Source of the DNA: an uncultured Lachnospiraceae bacterium
GTDB lineage: Bacteria; Bacillota; Clostridia; Lachnospirales; Lachnospiraceae
Assembly (NCBI GenBank): GCA_910585965.1
Contig: CAJUHH010000006.1
Coordinates: forward strand, 120,531-184,530
DNA: 64,000 bases
Direction of reading: 5' to 3'
Below, piece by piece: positions 40,392 to 48,095 of the stretch. The first letter of the stretch is position 1. Each line of letters opens with the position of its first letter. Both the position numbers and the translations under genes were made by a program. The notes under the pieces are model-generated. The model was given only the letters and a program-made list of their open reading frames with translations. It ran no database searches and was not told the origin of the DNA.

Positions 40392-41591
40392 TTACTCCAT
40401 AAAACGCTGATAGAGCCCCGCATGGTCATTGATGCATATCCATTGGCTTTCCGCATTCGCTGTAACGCATATGTATTCCCTGCCGTCCTTATCCTTTCCA
40501 TAACTGGTCGCGCAGCTCCCCGACTCCTCTACAAATCCTGTTTTTCCAGCCAATACTTTTCCTCCCACTTCTTTATCTTCTATCCGGCGCAAAAACCAGT
40601 TGCTTAATATCATCCCCTCCGGATGCTCCTCAGTCTCTGAGGTCGTATAGGTACGGGACGACAGCACCTCGCGGCAAAGCTCATTGTCCAGCGCCGCTTC
40701 CATAATCATTGCCATATCATAAACGGTGCAGTAATGGTCTTCATCATAGACTCCCACACAGTTTGTAAAATGGGCGCTCTCCGAAAGCCCCAGTTCTTCC
40801 AGTTTCTCATTCATCCATCCCACAAATGTTTCATGCGAGCCCGCCGTATAAATCGCCAGCCCCATTGCCGCTTCCGCGCCGGAAGGAAGTATGGTGCCAT
40901 AAAGCAGGTCGCGCACGGTCACGGTTTCCTCCCTCTCAAACCCGGCATTGCTGCATCCGTTCATATAACTATAATCCGTCATATCATAAGTAATCTCGAC
41001 CCTATCATCCAGGTCATCAATATGCTCGGCAGCCACCAGGAGCGTCAGCACCTTTGTCATCGATGCAGGATTCATTCGGACATAGGCATTTTTTTCTGCC
41101 AAAATGCTCTCTTTTTCCCAATCGATAAACACCGCATAAGTGCTGGCGACATCTCCTCCCAGCTGGAGGGTGTCCTCTGCCTTTTCTGCAAAATATTTCG
41201 GCCTTTCCTTTTCCTCCTGCCCCTGCAGAGCCGTTTCTCCCGTTTCCTCCTGCCCCGGAAGAGCCGTTTCCCCTGTTTCCGCCCCCGGGATATCCTCTTC
41301 AACGCCGCCTGGCATATTTTCCTCTCCCTGCTTTTCCGTCTGCAAAACAGCCTGCTCCGTCCCGGCTTCTTCCTCTAGCGCCTTCCCCGCTTCGCCGGCC
41401 TTACCGATGCCCTTTCCTGCCATAAACGCCAGCAATATTATAATTCCCGCAGCAGCAGGGATAATCACCCTCAGCCATTTGCGAATCCGCCTCTGCTTTT
41501 CTTTCCGCCGTCTCATTTCGTCCCGCCGCCGGTTTCTCCTTCTTTCCCTTTCCGCATCTATATCCAAACCGTCTTCAAACCGATCTTCCAT
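40392..41591 (-). CDS. D-alanyl-D-alanine carboxypeptidase, S11 family
   Basis: A 399-residue penicillin-binding carboxypeptidase. The N-terminal 38 residues are strongly basic (Arg/Lys). A membrane helix follows (about 40-60), then a Gly/Glu-rich linker (65-130) containing a twice-repeated ETGETAL(P/Q)GQE unit. The catalytic domain has SxxK as SMTK (near 180), a SxN-type SNAG and KTGFVEESG. It trims pentapeptides outside the membrane. It differs from classic DacA in being type II anchored rather than having a cleaved signal and C-terminal amphipathic helix. It starts 30 bases beyond a terminator. Confidence 0.88.
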   Translation of the reverse strand: MEDRFEDGLDIDAERERRRNRRRDEMRRRKEKQRRIRKWLRVIIPAAAGIIILLAFMAGKGIGKAGEAGKALEEEAGTEQAVLQTEKQGEENMPGGVEEDIPGAETGETALPGQEETGETALQGQEEKERPKYFAEKAEDTLQLGGDVASTYAVFIDWEKESILAEKNAYVRMNPASMTKVLTLLVAAEHIDDLDDRVEITYDMTDYSYMNGCSNAGFEREETVTVRDLLYGTILPSGAEAAMGLAIYTAGSHETFVGWMNEKLEELGLSESAHFTNCVGVYDEDHYCTVYDMAMIMEAALDNELCREVLSSRTYTTSETEEHPEGMILSNWFLRRIEDKEVGGKVLAGKTGFVEESGSCATSYGKDKDGREYICVTANAESQWICINDHAGLYQRFME

Positions 41592-41620
41592 TCCGCCGCT
41601 CCTGTTATTTCCTGTCTTGC

Positions 41621-41651
41621 AAAAAACCGGCTATCCCAAAGATAACCGGTT
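41621..41651 (-). terminator. intrinsic terminator of the rpsF-ssb-rpsR operon
   Basis: On the minus strand AACCGGTTATC pairs with GATAGCCGGTT (one mismatch) and is followed by TTTTTT. It lies between rpsR and the carboxypeptidase gene. Confidence 0.88.
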
Positions 41652-41680
41652 CTCTCTCACTGCTTTACTTCAATCCGCAC

Positions 41681-41944
41681 CTACTCCTGAACATAAGGCA
41701 TCAAAGCCAGATGGCGCGCCCTCTTGATCGCAACCGTCAATGCGCGCTGGTGCTTCGCGCAGTTTCCTGTAATCCTTCTGGGAAGGATCTTCCCTCTTTC
41801 GGATACGTATCTTTTTAACTTATTGACATCCTTATAATCAATCACATTATCTTTTCCGCAAAATACACAAACTTTTTTTCTTCTGCGTATTCCACCTTTT
41901 CTCCTTACCGGGGAATCGGACTTTTCCGCTTTATTGTAAGCCAT
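41681..41944 (-). CDS. rpsR: 30S ribosomal protein S18
   Basis: An 87-residue S18 with the core KKVCVFCGKDNVIDYKDVN and the S18 signature around YVSERGKILPRRITGNCAKHQR. The CxxC pair suggests a zinc-binding form. ATG at 41944 (MAYNKAEK) is seven bases after GGAGG; the ATG at 41950 would be too close. It is the last gene of the rpsF-ssb-rpsR operon. Confidence 0.96.
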   Translation of the reverse strand: MAYNKAEKSDSPVRRKGGIRRRKKVCVFCGKDNVIDYKDVNKLKRYVSERGKILPRRITGNCAKHQRALTVAIKRARHLALMPYVQE

Positions 41945-41978
41945 AATCATGCCTCCTATCTAAAATTAAAAATTATGA

Positions 41979-42452
41979 TCAGTTAAACGGCAATTCCTCG
42001 TCGATTCCATCAGGAATATTCATAAAGCCGTCACCGGCCGCCATAGGCGCGGGCCTTCCGCCGCCTGAATAATTATTGCCTCCTGAATAATTGCTGCCGC
42101 CGGCATAACCGCCGTCGCCGCCGGAGCTATTCTTGCTCTCCGCAAATTCCTGGTCTTCGACTACGACTTCCGTCGTATATACTTTCACACCGTCTTTATT
42201 CGTATAACTGCCTGTCTGGATGCGCCCGGTTACGGCGATCTTGATCCCCTTTCGGAAATACCGCTCAGCAAACTCACCGCTTCTTCCAAACGCTACGCAA
42301 TTAATAAAATCCGCTGTGGCATCATCGCCGTTCCTGTTAAAACGACGATCCACTGCAAGTGTATATCTGGCAATCGCCAATGGGCTTTCTCCCTGTGAAT
42401 ACCTCACTTCGGGGTCTCTTGTCAAACGTCCCATAAGTATTACTTTATTCAT
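41979..42452 (-). CDS. ssb: single-stranded DNA-binding protein
   Basis: A 157-residue SSB. The OB fold (1-105) starts NKVILMGRLTRDPEVRYS, followed by a glycine/asparagine-rich linker with repeats of GGNNYSGG form. The acidic tail DGIDEELPFN binds partner proteins. It lies in the conserved rpsF-ssb-rpsR order. Confidence 0.96.
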   Translation of the reverse strand: MNKVILMGRLTRDPEVRYSQGESPLAIARYTLAVDRRFNRNGDDATADFINCVAFGRSGEFAERYFRKGIKIAVTGRIQTGSYTNKDGVKVYTTEVVVEDQEFAESKNSSGGDGGYAGGSNYSGGNNYSGGGRPAPMAAGDGFMNIPDGIDEELPFN

Positions 42453-42467
42453 ACATTCTCCTGTTCT

Positions 42468-42758
42468 TTATGCCTCGTCCTGTCTTACGCATAAATACCT
42501 GATCACATTGTCCATGATGCGAACTCTGTGTTCGATCTCTACCGGAACAGTGCTTTCAGCATCGAAACGGATGAAGTAGTAGAAAGCTTCTTTCATTTTC
42601 TGAACTTCGTAAGCAAGTCTCTTCTTACCCCATTCATCAACTTCCGTAACTTGTCCACCGAATCTTTCGATAAGAGCCTTGCATTTTTCAATTACTGCCG
42701 CCCTTTCTTCATCTTCGATTTTTGCACTGACAACAACGGCTAATTCATATTTGTTCAT
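42468..42758 (-). CDS. rpsF: 30S ribosomal protein S6
   Basis: A 96-residue S6 beginning MNKYELAVVVSAKIEDEERA and containing the typical WGKKRLAYEVQKMKEAFYY. ATG at 42758 follows AAAGGAGG; the longer frame is rejected. It is the first gene of the operon. The leader on the minus strand has a small TCCTGA/TCAGGA hairpin, but I do not see the CCG bulge expected for an S6:S18 autoregulatory site. Confidence 0.96.
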   Translation of the reverse strand: MNKYELAVVVSAKIEDEERAAVIEKCKALIERFGGQVTEVDEWGKKRLAYEVQKMKEAFYYFIRFDAESTVPVEIEHRVRIMDNVIRYLCVRQDEA

Positions 42759-42833
42759 GTGCGTTACCTCCTTTTGGTCTCTGGCTCCTGAAATCATCAG
42801 GAACAAGGAATTAAAAATATATCACGAATTAGT

Positions 42834-42862
42834 ATCATACCATATAAAGCAAGCATTTTCAA
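42834..42862 (-). promoter_or_regulatory. sigma-A promoter of rpsF-ssb-rpsR
   Basis: TTGAAA (42857-42862) and TATGAT (42834-42839) on the minus strand are 17 bases apart. It overlaps the last codons of the DUF951 gene. Confidence 0.65.
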
Positions 42863-43041
42863 GGTTTTTGCCTGATTTCCTTCACACTTTTTTCCAAAGC
42901 CCTGCGGGCTATCATAATCTGATGGCCGCACCCCGTGCATTTTAAGCGGAAATCCGCCCCTGCCCGCAAAACCTCCCATTCCTTGCTCCCGCAAGGATGC
43001 TGCTTCTTCAGCTTCAAAATATCGCCCACTTGAATATCCAT
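42859..43041 (-). CDS. DUF951 family protein
   Basis: A 60-residue protein of the DUF951 family with the typical VGDILKLKKQHPCGSKEWEVL and a CTGCG half-knuckle near the end, suggesting zinc or nucleic acid binding. The role is unknown. It lies between the sirtuin gene and the rpsF operon, close to both. Confidence 0.88.
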   Translation of the reverse strand: MDIQVGDILKLKKQHPCGSKEWEVLRAGADFRLKCTGCGHQIMIARRALEKSVKEIRQKP

Positions 43042-43058
43042 GCGTTTACCCTTTCCCG

Positions 43059-43781
43059 TTACAAAGAACCGAAAATCTCCCCGATCGCGCCCTGCACCAC
43101 CAGATCCGCCACGCTGTCCCTCGCCGTAGGCGTCTTATTCACCAGCACAAGCTTATTGCCCTGGTAATAATCAATCAGCCCCGCCGCCGGATACACGACC
43201 AAAGACGTGCCGCCGATAATCAGAACATCCGCATTCCTTATAAACTGTACCGCCTCCGACAATACTTGCTGATCCAGCCCCTCTTCGTACAATACCACAT
43301 CCGGCTTCACCGGTCCCCCGCAGGCATCGCATACCGGCACGCCCTCTGCCTTCCTGATATCATCCACGCCAAAAAATTTCCCGCATCGCTCGCAATAGTT
43401 GCGCAGCGTGGAACCATGCAGCTCCAATACCTTCCTGCTTCCCGCCGCCTGATGCAGACCATCGATATTCTGTGTAATCACAGCTTTCAGCTTGCCTTCC
43501 TCTTCCCATTGGGCCAGCTTCTTATGCGCCTGGTTTGGCTCTGCTTCAAATCCGATCAGTTTATCCCTATAAAACCGATAAAACTCCTCCGGCTTTTTTC
43601 TGTAAAAGGTATGGCTCAATATCGTTTCCGGCGGATAATCATATTTTTGATGGTACAAGCCGTCCACGCTCCGAAAATCCGGTATCCCGCTTTCCGTCGA
43701 AACCCCCGCCCCTCCAAAAAAAACAATATTATCGCTCTCCTCAACCCATTTCTTCAACCGTTCCAGCTCTTCCCTTGCCAT
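43059..43781 (-). CDS. NAD-dependent protein deacylase, Sir2 family
   Basis: A 240-residue sirtuin. The NAD-binding motifs are FGGAGVSTESGIPDFRS and QNIDGLHQAAGS. The catalytic histidine is in LELHGS, and two CxxC pairs (CERCGKFF, CDACGG) bind zinc. GTSLVVYPAAGL near the end completes the fold. It removes acyl groups from lysines using NAD. ATG at 43781 lies six bases from AGGAGG and is preferred over the ATG touching it. Confidence 0.95.
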   Translation of the reverse strand: MAREELERLKKWVEESDNIVFFGGAGVSTESGIPDFRSVDGLYHQKYDYPPETILSHTFYRKKPEEFYRFYRDKLIGFEAEPNQAHKKLAQWEEEGKLKAVITQNIDGLHQAAGSRKVLELHGSTLRNYCERCGKFFGVDDIRKAEGVPVCDACGGPVKPDVVLYEEGLDQQVLSEAVQFIRNADVLIIGGTSLVVYPAAGLIDYYQGNKLVLVNKTPTARDSVADLVVQGAIGEIFGSL

Positions 43782-43830
43782 ACGCATCCTCCTATCTTTC
43801 TTTTCCGCTTCTATTCCTTTCAACGGCCGC

Positions 43831-44583
43831 TCAAAGATTTCCTACCAGAAAATCCTTCATCACGCCCGCAAATTCCCTCAACATATTGTTCCCTTGGAGC
43901 AGCAGCTCCGACGGTGCCGCAATCCCGCATACATACTTGTAACCGTTCTTTTTCGCGATATGCGTCGCTCGGAAAATATGAAAATTATTTGTCACGATCC
44001 CCACCGAATCCTTTTCTTTGTCCAAAAAAGTGCTGCTGTAGTCGATATTCTGGCTAGTATTGCGTGACTGGTCCTCTTTCAAAATCCGATCCGGCGCAAT
44101 CCCCCTCTCTACCAGATAATCATACATCCCCTGTGCCTCGCTGACATGCTCGTCCTTTCCCCGGGCCCCGGATACAATGGCCATTGTCCCAGGGTTCTCC
44201 ACCAAATAATCATATGCCGTATCCAGTCGCATCTGCAGCACGCGGCTCGGCCCGTTTGCTTTCATCTGCGCCCCCAGCACGATGATATAATCCAGCCTCG
44301 CCTCTCCCTTTGCCGCAAACCCGCTCAAGATCAGCCCTTCCACAAACACAAACAAAAGGCATCCCATGCATGCCAGCAGAAAAAAAGTCCGCCTGATCCA
44401 TACTGGAATATGGGGAATCAGAATTCCCTTTTTCATGCATACCGCCCATGCAACCAAAGCCAGCCCCATGACCAGCCAGATCAAATAAAAATTCGTTCCA
44501 TAACCTCCCGATATCTTTACTCCCAAGAAATAAAAAAGAAAGAAAATTCCTGCTATCAACGCCAGATTCTGCATATACTTCAT
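43831..44583 (-). CDS. DUF218/YdcF-like membrane protein
   Basis: A 250-residue protein with three N-terminal membrane helices (about 5-22, 30-47, 62-84) and a DUF218 domain. The domain shows YIIVLGAQ, RLDTAYDYLVENPG, VSGARGKDEHVSEAQGM and TSQNIDYS followed by the VTNNFHIFRA helix. Relatives (SanA, ElyC, YdcF) affect envelope integrity or undecaprenyl-carrier use, but the activity is not established. It is monocistronic in appearance. Confidence 0.82.
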   Translation of the reverse strand: MKYMQNLALIAGIFFLFYFLGVKISGGYGTNFYLIWLVMGLALVAWAVCMKKGILIPHIPVWIRRTFFLLACMGCLLFVFVEGLILSGFAAKGEARLDYIIVLGAQMKANGPSRVLQMRLDTAYDYLVENPGTMAIVSGARGKDEHVSEAQGMYDYLVERGIAPDRILKEDQSRNTSQNIDYSSTFLDKEKDSVGIVTNNFHIFRATHIAKKNGYKYVCGIAAPSELLLQGNNMLREFAGVMKDFLVGNL

Positions 44584-44656
44584 TCCCGTACCCCGTATGA
44601 CTTTCTTATAGTTTAACCTACACGGAAAAATATGTCCATATTCTTGTGGTTCCCAT

Positions 44657-44690
44657 TCTTATCCCCGGACTTTTCGTTTCCCCATCTTTT
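44657..44690 (-). pseudogene. remnant of the 3' end of a NimA-like gene
   Basis: Read leftward, 44683-44659 encodes GKRKVRG and a stop, identical in protein to the C-terminus of the flavoprotein-like gene at 45738-46211. At DNA level 44657-44683 and 45736-45762 match at 24 of 27 bases. No upstream coding part survives beyond about 10 more bases. It is a leftover from duplication or insertion. Confidence 0.6.
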
Positions 44691-44744
44691 CCGAAAACCG
44701 GCTGCCGTCATCGGAATGCCTGGGATGATTCGAACTTTGCTGCC

Positions 44745-45416
44745 TTAAAATGCTCCCCTTTCCAATCTCTTCTCTATCTCTTCCGTAAAAAAACACTTTT
44801 TTATGTCTATCCCTTTATCCACCTTTTCCAGTACAGAATATCTTTCTGCCGTGTAACTTTTGGAAAGGACAGCATAGATCTTCTGCATCGGATACGCAGT
44901 AACATCCCTAATATCCTTTTTCAGAAGTGTGTTCGGAACATTCAGCCTTGTATTTCGATCCTTCACAAAACCAATACAGCTACATACATTGCCTGCTACT
45001 TTTTCCGTAAACAATTTCGGCCCCCTGTCCGTAAAGTCCCCAATCATTGTCACGTTCTGCTTAATCCCCATCATATTTTCCAAGATATCTAATTTCTGAA
45101 CCGTAGAACCATCCTTTGAAAAGCTGAAATCCTCCAGCATCAAACGGTTATCCAGACATTTTTCAAAAAAATGAATTGCAGAAGCAACACTGGAACTATT
45201 CGGCCTTACCCCTGTCAGATGAAGGAAATTATATCGGTGAAATGCCACTTCATAGCCTTTTATAGAAAACAGTTTTCCACTTTTTGCTTGTAACTGCTTC
45301 CTGACCTCCGTAGGCACACCATAAAGAAAAATCACTTTTTGATCCTCCAGATTTGCATGATATAATGCCGCAGCCCTTGTCATGACCTGAATTGCCCTTC
45401 TTTTGTCCATATCCAT
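44745..45416 (-). CDS. PBECR4-like nuclease-type protein
   Basis: A 223-residue soluble protein resembling the PBECR4 group of Barnase/EndoU/colicin E5-RelE-like nuclease folds. These are mostly seen at phage or toxin ends and in solo proteins. Supporting features are the segment HRYNFLHLTGV, a short SAIHFFEKCLDNRL helix, and a beta-rich end. Whether it cuts RNA is unknown. It is not inside a recognisable prophage and no antitoxin gene is next to it. It lies between the intact NimA-like gene and a remnant of that gene's 3' end. The start is ATG 45416 or 45410. Confidence 0.6.
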   Translation of the reverse strand: MDMDKRRAIQVMTRAAALYHANLEDQKVIFLYGVPTEVRKQLQAKSGKLFSIKGYEVAFHRYNFLHLTGVRPNSSSVASAIHFFEKCLDNRLMLEDFSFSKDGSTVQKLDILENMMGIKQNVTMIGDFTDRGPKLFTEKVAGNVCSCIGFVKDRNTRLNVPNTLLKKDIRDVTAYPMQKIYAVLSKSYTAERYSVLEKVDKGIDIKKCFFTEEIEKRLERGAF

Positions 45417-45488
45417 ATCCTTTAATCATATGATTTAGAAAAGGGAATGTCTATGCCGCAGCACAAAGCACTCCCTTCTCATGGTTGA

Positions 45489-45581
45489 TTTTTCCGTTGT
45501 CTGCCAACCTTCGGCACCTGTGTCCGAAAAATAACAGGTTTTTCCGCTGCCTGCCAGCCTCCGACACCTGCGTTCGGAAAA
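45489..45581. repeat. two tandem 50-base repeat units
   Basis: Units at 45489-45530 and 45539-45581 share TTTTTCCG-x-TG-x-CTGCCA-x-CCT, then CACCTG and CCGAAAA or CGGAAAA, at a 50-base period with scattered transitions. The ends TTTTTCCG and CGGAAAA are complementary, so each unit may fold. The rest of 45417-45737 is AT-rich with no gene seen. Confidence 0.55.
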
Positions 45582-45737
45582 GGTATCAGATTTTAGGTGT
45601 CAACCCACCGCTGATTCACAGCTTTTATAATTATATTTTACACCAGACTCATACAAAATACAATTACATTTTTAGCATATGCGGATATATCATATTTTAA
45701 CAGCCATAAACAGCTTTCTTATAAAAAAAGCCAAATC

Positions 45738-46211
45738 TTAACCCCGGACTTTCCGTTTCCCTATATAGTCTTTAGAAACAATCTTAAATACACATACAGA
45801 ATTGATCTGCGCTTCCGTAAATACAACCGTTCTTCCTGTCTGATGCGCAAACATTTTCTGCAAGGCAAGTCCCTTTTCCCCGGAATCTTCTATAAACTCA
45901 ACCGTCCCATTCCCTGTCACGCTGGAAAAATAATATCCCGAATTGCACGGATTTTCCGCATGCAACGGTTCCCCCTCGCAAAAAACCGTAAAACATACCT
46001 GATTATTATATTTCAGGATTTCTAGTTTCTTCCCTTCTTTCGCACAATGAAAATATAATTCCAGGCAGTCGCCTTTCCAATCATACCCATAGCTTAAAGG
46101 CACTACATAAGGCCCCTCTTCGCCCGCCATAGCGATGCATGCCGTTTTACATATATCCAATATATGTGCTATTTCGCTGCGCTCTGCCACCTCTCGGTCT
46201 TTTCTTCTCAT
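45738..46211 (-). CDS. NimA-like pyridoxamine 5'-phosphate oxidase family protein
   Basis: A 157-residue split-barrel flavin-binding protein. It starts MRRKDREV, has the HCAKEGKKLEILKYNNQVCF core and the VTGNGTVEFIEDSGEKGLAL strand-helix, as in the nitroimidazole-resistance (Nim) and related PNPOx-like group. Such proteins bind FMN or heme and may reduce small molecules; resistance is not implied. Its 3' end is duplicated as a fragment beyond the PBECR4-like gene. Confidence 0.85.
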   Translation of the reverse strand: MRRKDREVAERSEIAHILDICKTACIAMAGEEGPYVVPLSYGYDWKGDCLELYFHCAKEGKKLEILKYNNQVCFTVFCEGEPLHAENPCNSGYYFSSVTGNGTVEFIEDSGEKGLALQKMFAHQTGRTVVFTEAQINSVCVFKIVSKDYIGKRKVRG

Positions 46212-46266
46212 AATGGCATTCTCCTATTAATATTCTTTTTATTATCTCTATGTGTAAAAACTCCGC

Positions 46267-47142
46267 CTAAATCCCAAACACATGCCTTACATAATTCAAT
46301 GCCCCTCTGGCATCCGCATCCAGCCTCTCCTCGCTGGTATCATCCAACAGGTCGCGCCATACTTTGATTTCGCTGCCGATCGTACCTCCTTTCATGACAA
46401 ACGGCTCCATAACAGCCGCTCCCTGGTAATCGATATCCCTAAGAGCTTGTCCTATTTCGTTCCATGGCAAACTTCCCTTCCCCGGCACCATCCGATTCTG
46501 CTCTCCCAGATGCAAATGCCCCAGCCTGTTCCCGGCCTTGCGGATCGCCGCCGCGATATTATCCTCCTCGATATTCATATGAAACGTATCCAGCATAATT
46601 TTCACATGGTCGCTGCCAATCTCATCCACAAAATCAATGGCTTCCTCACAAGTATTGAGAATATATCCCTCATAACGGTTCAGAACCTCCATTCCCAGGA
46701 TTACGTCGCATTCTTCCGCTGTTTTAGAAAGTTCTTTCAAATTTTTCACGGCTCTCGCCCAGTCGCCTTCTTTATCATGATTCAGCGTAAAATCCACCGG
46801 CCAATAAGAATACAGACCGCCGCCCAAAATCTTGATATCCATCAGCTGCAGCTTAGGAAGCAGATCCTGGAAAAAGGACATCGCGCGTTTTACCGCCTCG
46901 GAATCTTCGGAGCAAAGATTCTCCGCTTTCGTAGGGCCGTATCCCGCTGTCAATATCAGATTTTTTTCCTTCGCATATTCCCGAAGCTCGACCATCTGCT
47001 CTTTTGTCGTATAAACATCCCTCAATGCGGCGCAGGATATCTCCATCACATCGAATCCAAGCCCTGATACCTTATCCATATACTTTTTATAATCCGCAAA
47101 CCATTCTTTTGTCCAATAAGCAAAGTAAATTCCGTACTTCAT
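46267..47142 (-). CDS. D-psicose/D-tagatose 3-epimerase family protein
   Basis: A 291-residue TIM-barrel epimerase interconverting a ketohexose or ketopentose at C3. The metal ligands match D-psicose 3-epimerases by position: E152 in GMEVLNR, D185 in MLDTFHMN, H211 in HLHLGEQNR and E246 in VMEPF. These are two residues beyond the catalytic set of the Clostridium cellulolyticum enzyme. GGGLYSYWPVD is also typical. AAGGAGAGAGG precedes the ATG. It is the last gene of the ROK-controlled operon, 14 bases after the nucleoside hydrolase gene. The natural substrate is unproven. Confidence 0.88.
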   Translation of the reverse strand: MKYGIYFAYWTKEWFADYKKYMDKVSGLGFDVMEISCAALRDVYTTKEQMVELREYAKEKNLILTAGYGPTKAENLCSEDSEAVKRAMSFFQDLLPKLQLMDIKILGGGLYSYWPVDFTLNHDKEGDWARAVKNLKELSKTAEECDVILGMEVLNRYEGYILNTCEEAIDFVDEIGSDHVKIMLDTFHMNIEEDNIAAAIRKAGNRLGHLHLGEQNRMVPGKGSLPWNEIGQALRDIDYQGAAVMEPFVMKGGTIGSEIKVWRDLLDDTSEERLDADARGALNYVRHVFGI

Positions 47143-47156
47143 TCCCTCTCTCCTTT

Positions 47157-48095
47157 CTATCGAAACACCTCAAAAAGATATTGGTAAAAAAGCTCCTTAT
47201 CCACATCCATAGCCGCCTGGTGCGGCCCATTTTCATCCGGCCTCCAATAGGTAAAGCCCGAAAGCAGCCTACTGTCCGTTTCAATAGCCAGCTTCCCCCT
47301 TTCAAACCGGCATACATCTTCATGGAAAAGAGAAACTGCAGCCAGCGGGTCGTGGAAAGTCACCCGCTCCTCATCCTTAAACCATTCCTTTGCAATGTCC
47401 AATACCGGCTCCAGCAATGGATGATGAAATATCTTTTCCGCCTCTTCCGGCTTCATCACCAATCTGCTCGTCACATTCAAGCCGCAAGTCATATGTTCCT
47501 TCACCGCCGCCTGATAAACCAATTTCGTCGCATGGGGGTCGATCAGCGCATTGTTTTCCAGAACCCCTTTGCTGCCCAAAACAATCAGGTCGCTTTTTTC
47601 CATGGCGCTCATCGTTTCCGAAGTGCCGTCGTACCTCGTATAAGTAGGCGAGCCGCACATCAGGACGATCCGTTTCAGCAAAGAGGGGATCTTGGGATCC
47701 ATGGCGAACAGCAAGCCGACATTCGTCAGCGGCGCAATGCAGACTAGGGTGATCTCCCCCGGATGCTTGTAGATCATCTCCTGCATAAATGCTACCGCCC
47801 TGTTTTCCGGGAACTCCTTCTCATGCTCCCATTTCTCCAAAACCTTTTTCTGGGGCGCATAAAGTTCTATCTGGGGAACCAGGATCGGATTTTCGCAGCC
47901 GGGATAAATAGGAATTTTCTTCCCCGCTATTTTGCATAGAACGCTGGCAAGCTTTGCCCGCTCCACCGCCTCCCCCGCCACCGTGGTAATCCCCAGCAGT
48001 TCGGCCTCGGGATTAGCCAGAAGATAAGCTAACGTAATCGCGTCATCCACCTCCGTGCCGATATCCGTATCCAGAATTATCTTTTCCATATTCAT
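47157..48095 (-). CDS. inosine-uridine-preferring nucleoside hydrolase family protein
   Basis: A 312-residue nucleoside hydrolase. The calcium-binding motif DTDIGTEVDD (residues 9-18) is at the very start and is slightly expanded relative to DTDPGxDD. VCIAPLTNVG and HDPLAAV near the end complete the site. These enzymes split nucleosides to base and ribose. The start must be at 48095 or 48089, because the motif begins at residue 9. It overlaps the upstream kinase frame by 53 bases, so translation is probably coupled. An unusual partner in a ketose epimerase operon. Confidence 0.9.
   Translation of the reverse strand: MNMEKIILDTDIGTEVDDAITLAYLLANPEAELLGITTVAGEAVERAKLASVLCKIAGKKIPIYPGCENPILVPQIELYAPQKKVLEKWEHEKEFPENRAVAFMQEMIYKHPGEITLVCIAPLTNVGLLFAMDPKIPSLLKRIVLMCGSPTYTRYDGTSETMSAMEKSDLIVLGSKGVLENNALIDPHATKLVYQAAVKEHMTCGLNVTSRLVMKPEEAEKIFHHPLLEPVLDIAKEWFKDEERVTFHDPLAAVSLFHEDVCRFERGKLAIETDSRLLSGFTYWRPDENGPHQAAMDVDKELFYQYLFEVFR

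Noticed and set aside
42759..42833. S6:S18 autoregulatory leader before rpsF
   Set aside because: A small hairpin is present but the characteristic CCG bulge was not found.
44715..44745. A TTCGAA-containing stretch resembling a tRNA T arm
   Set aside because: The flanking five-base stems do not pair and no other tRNA arms are present.
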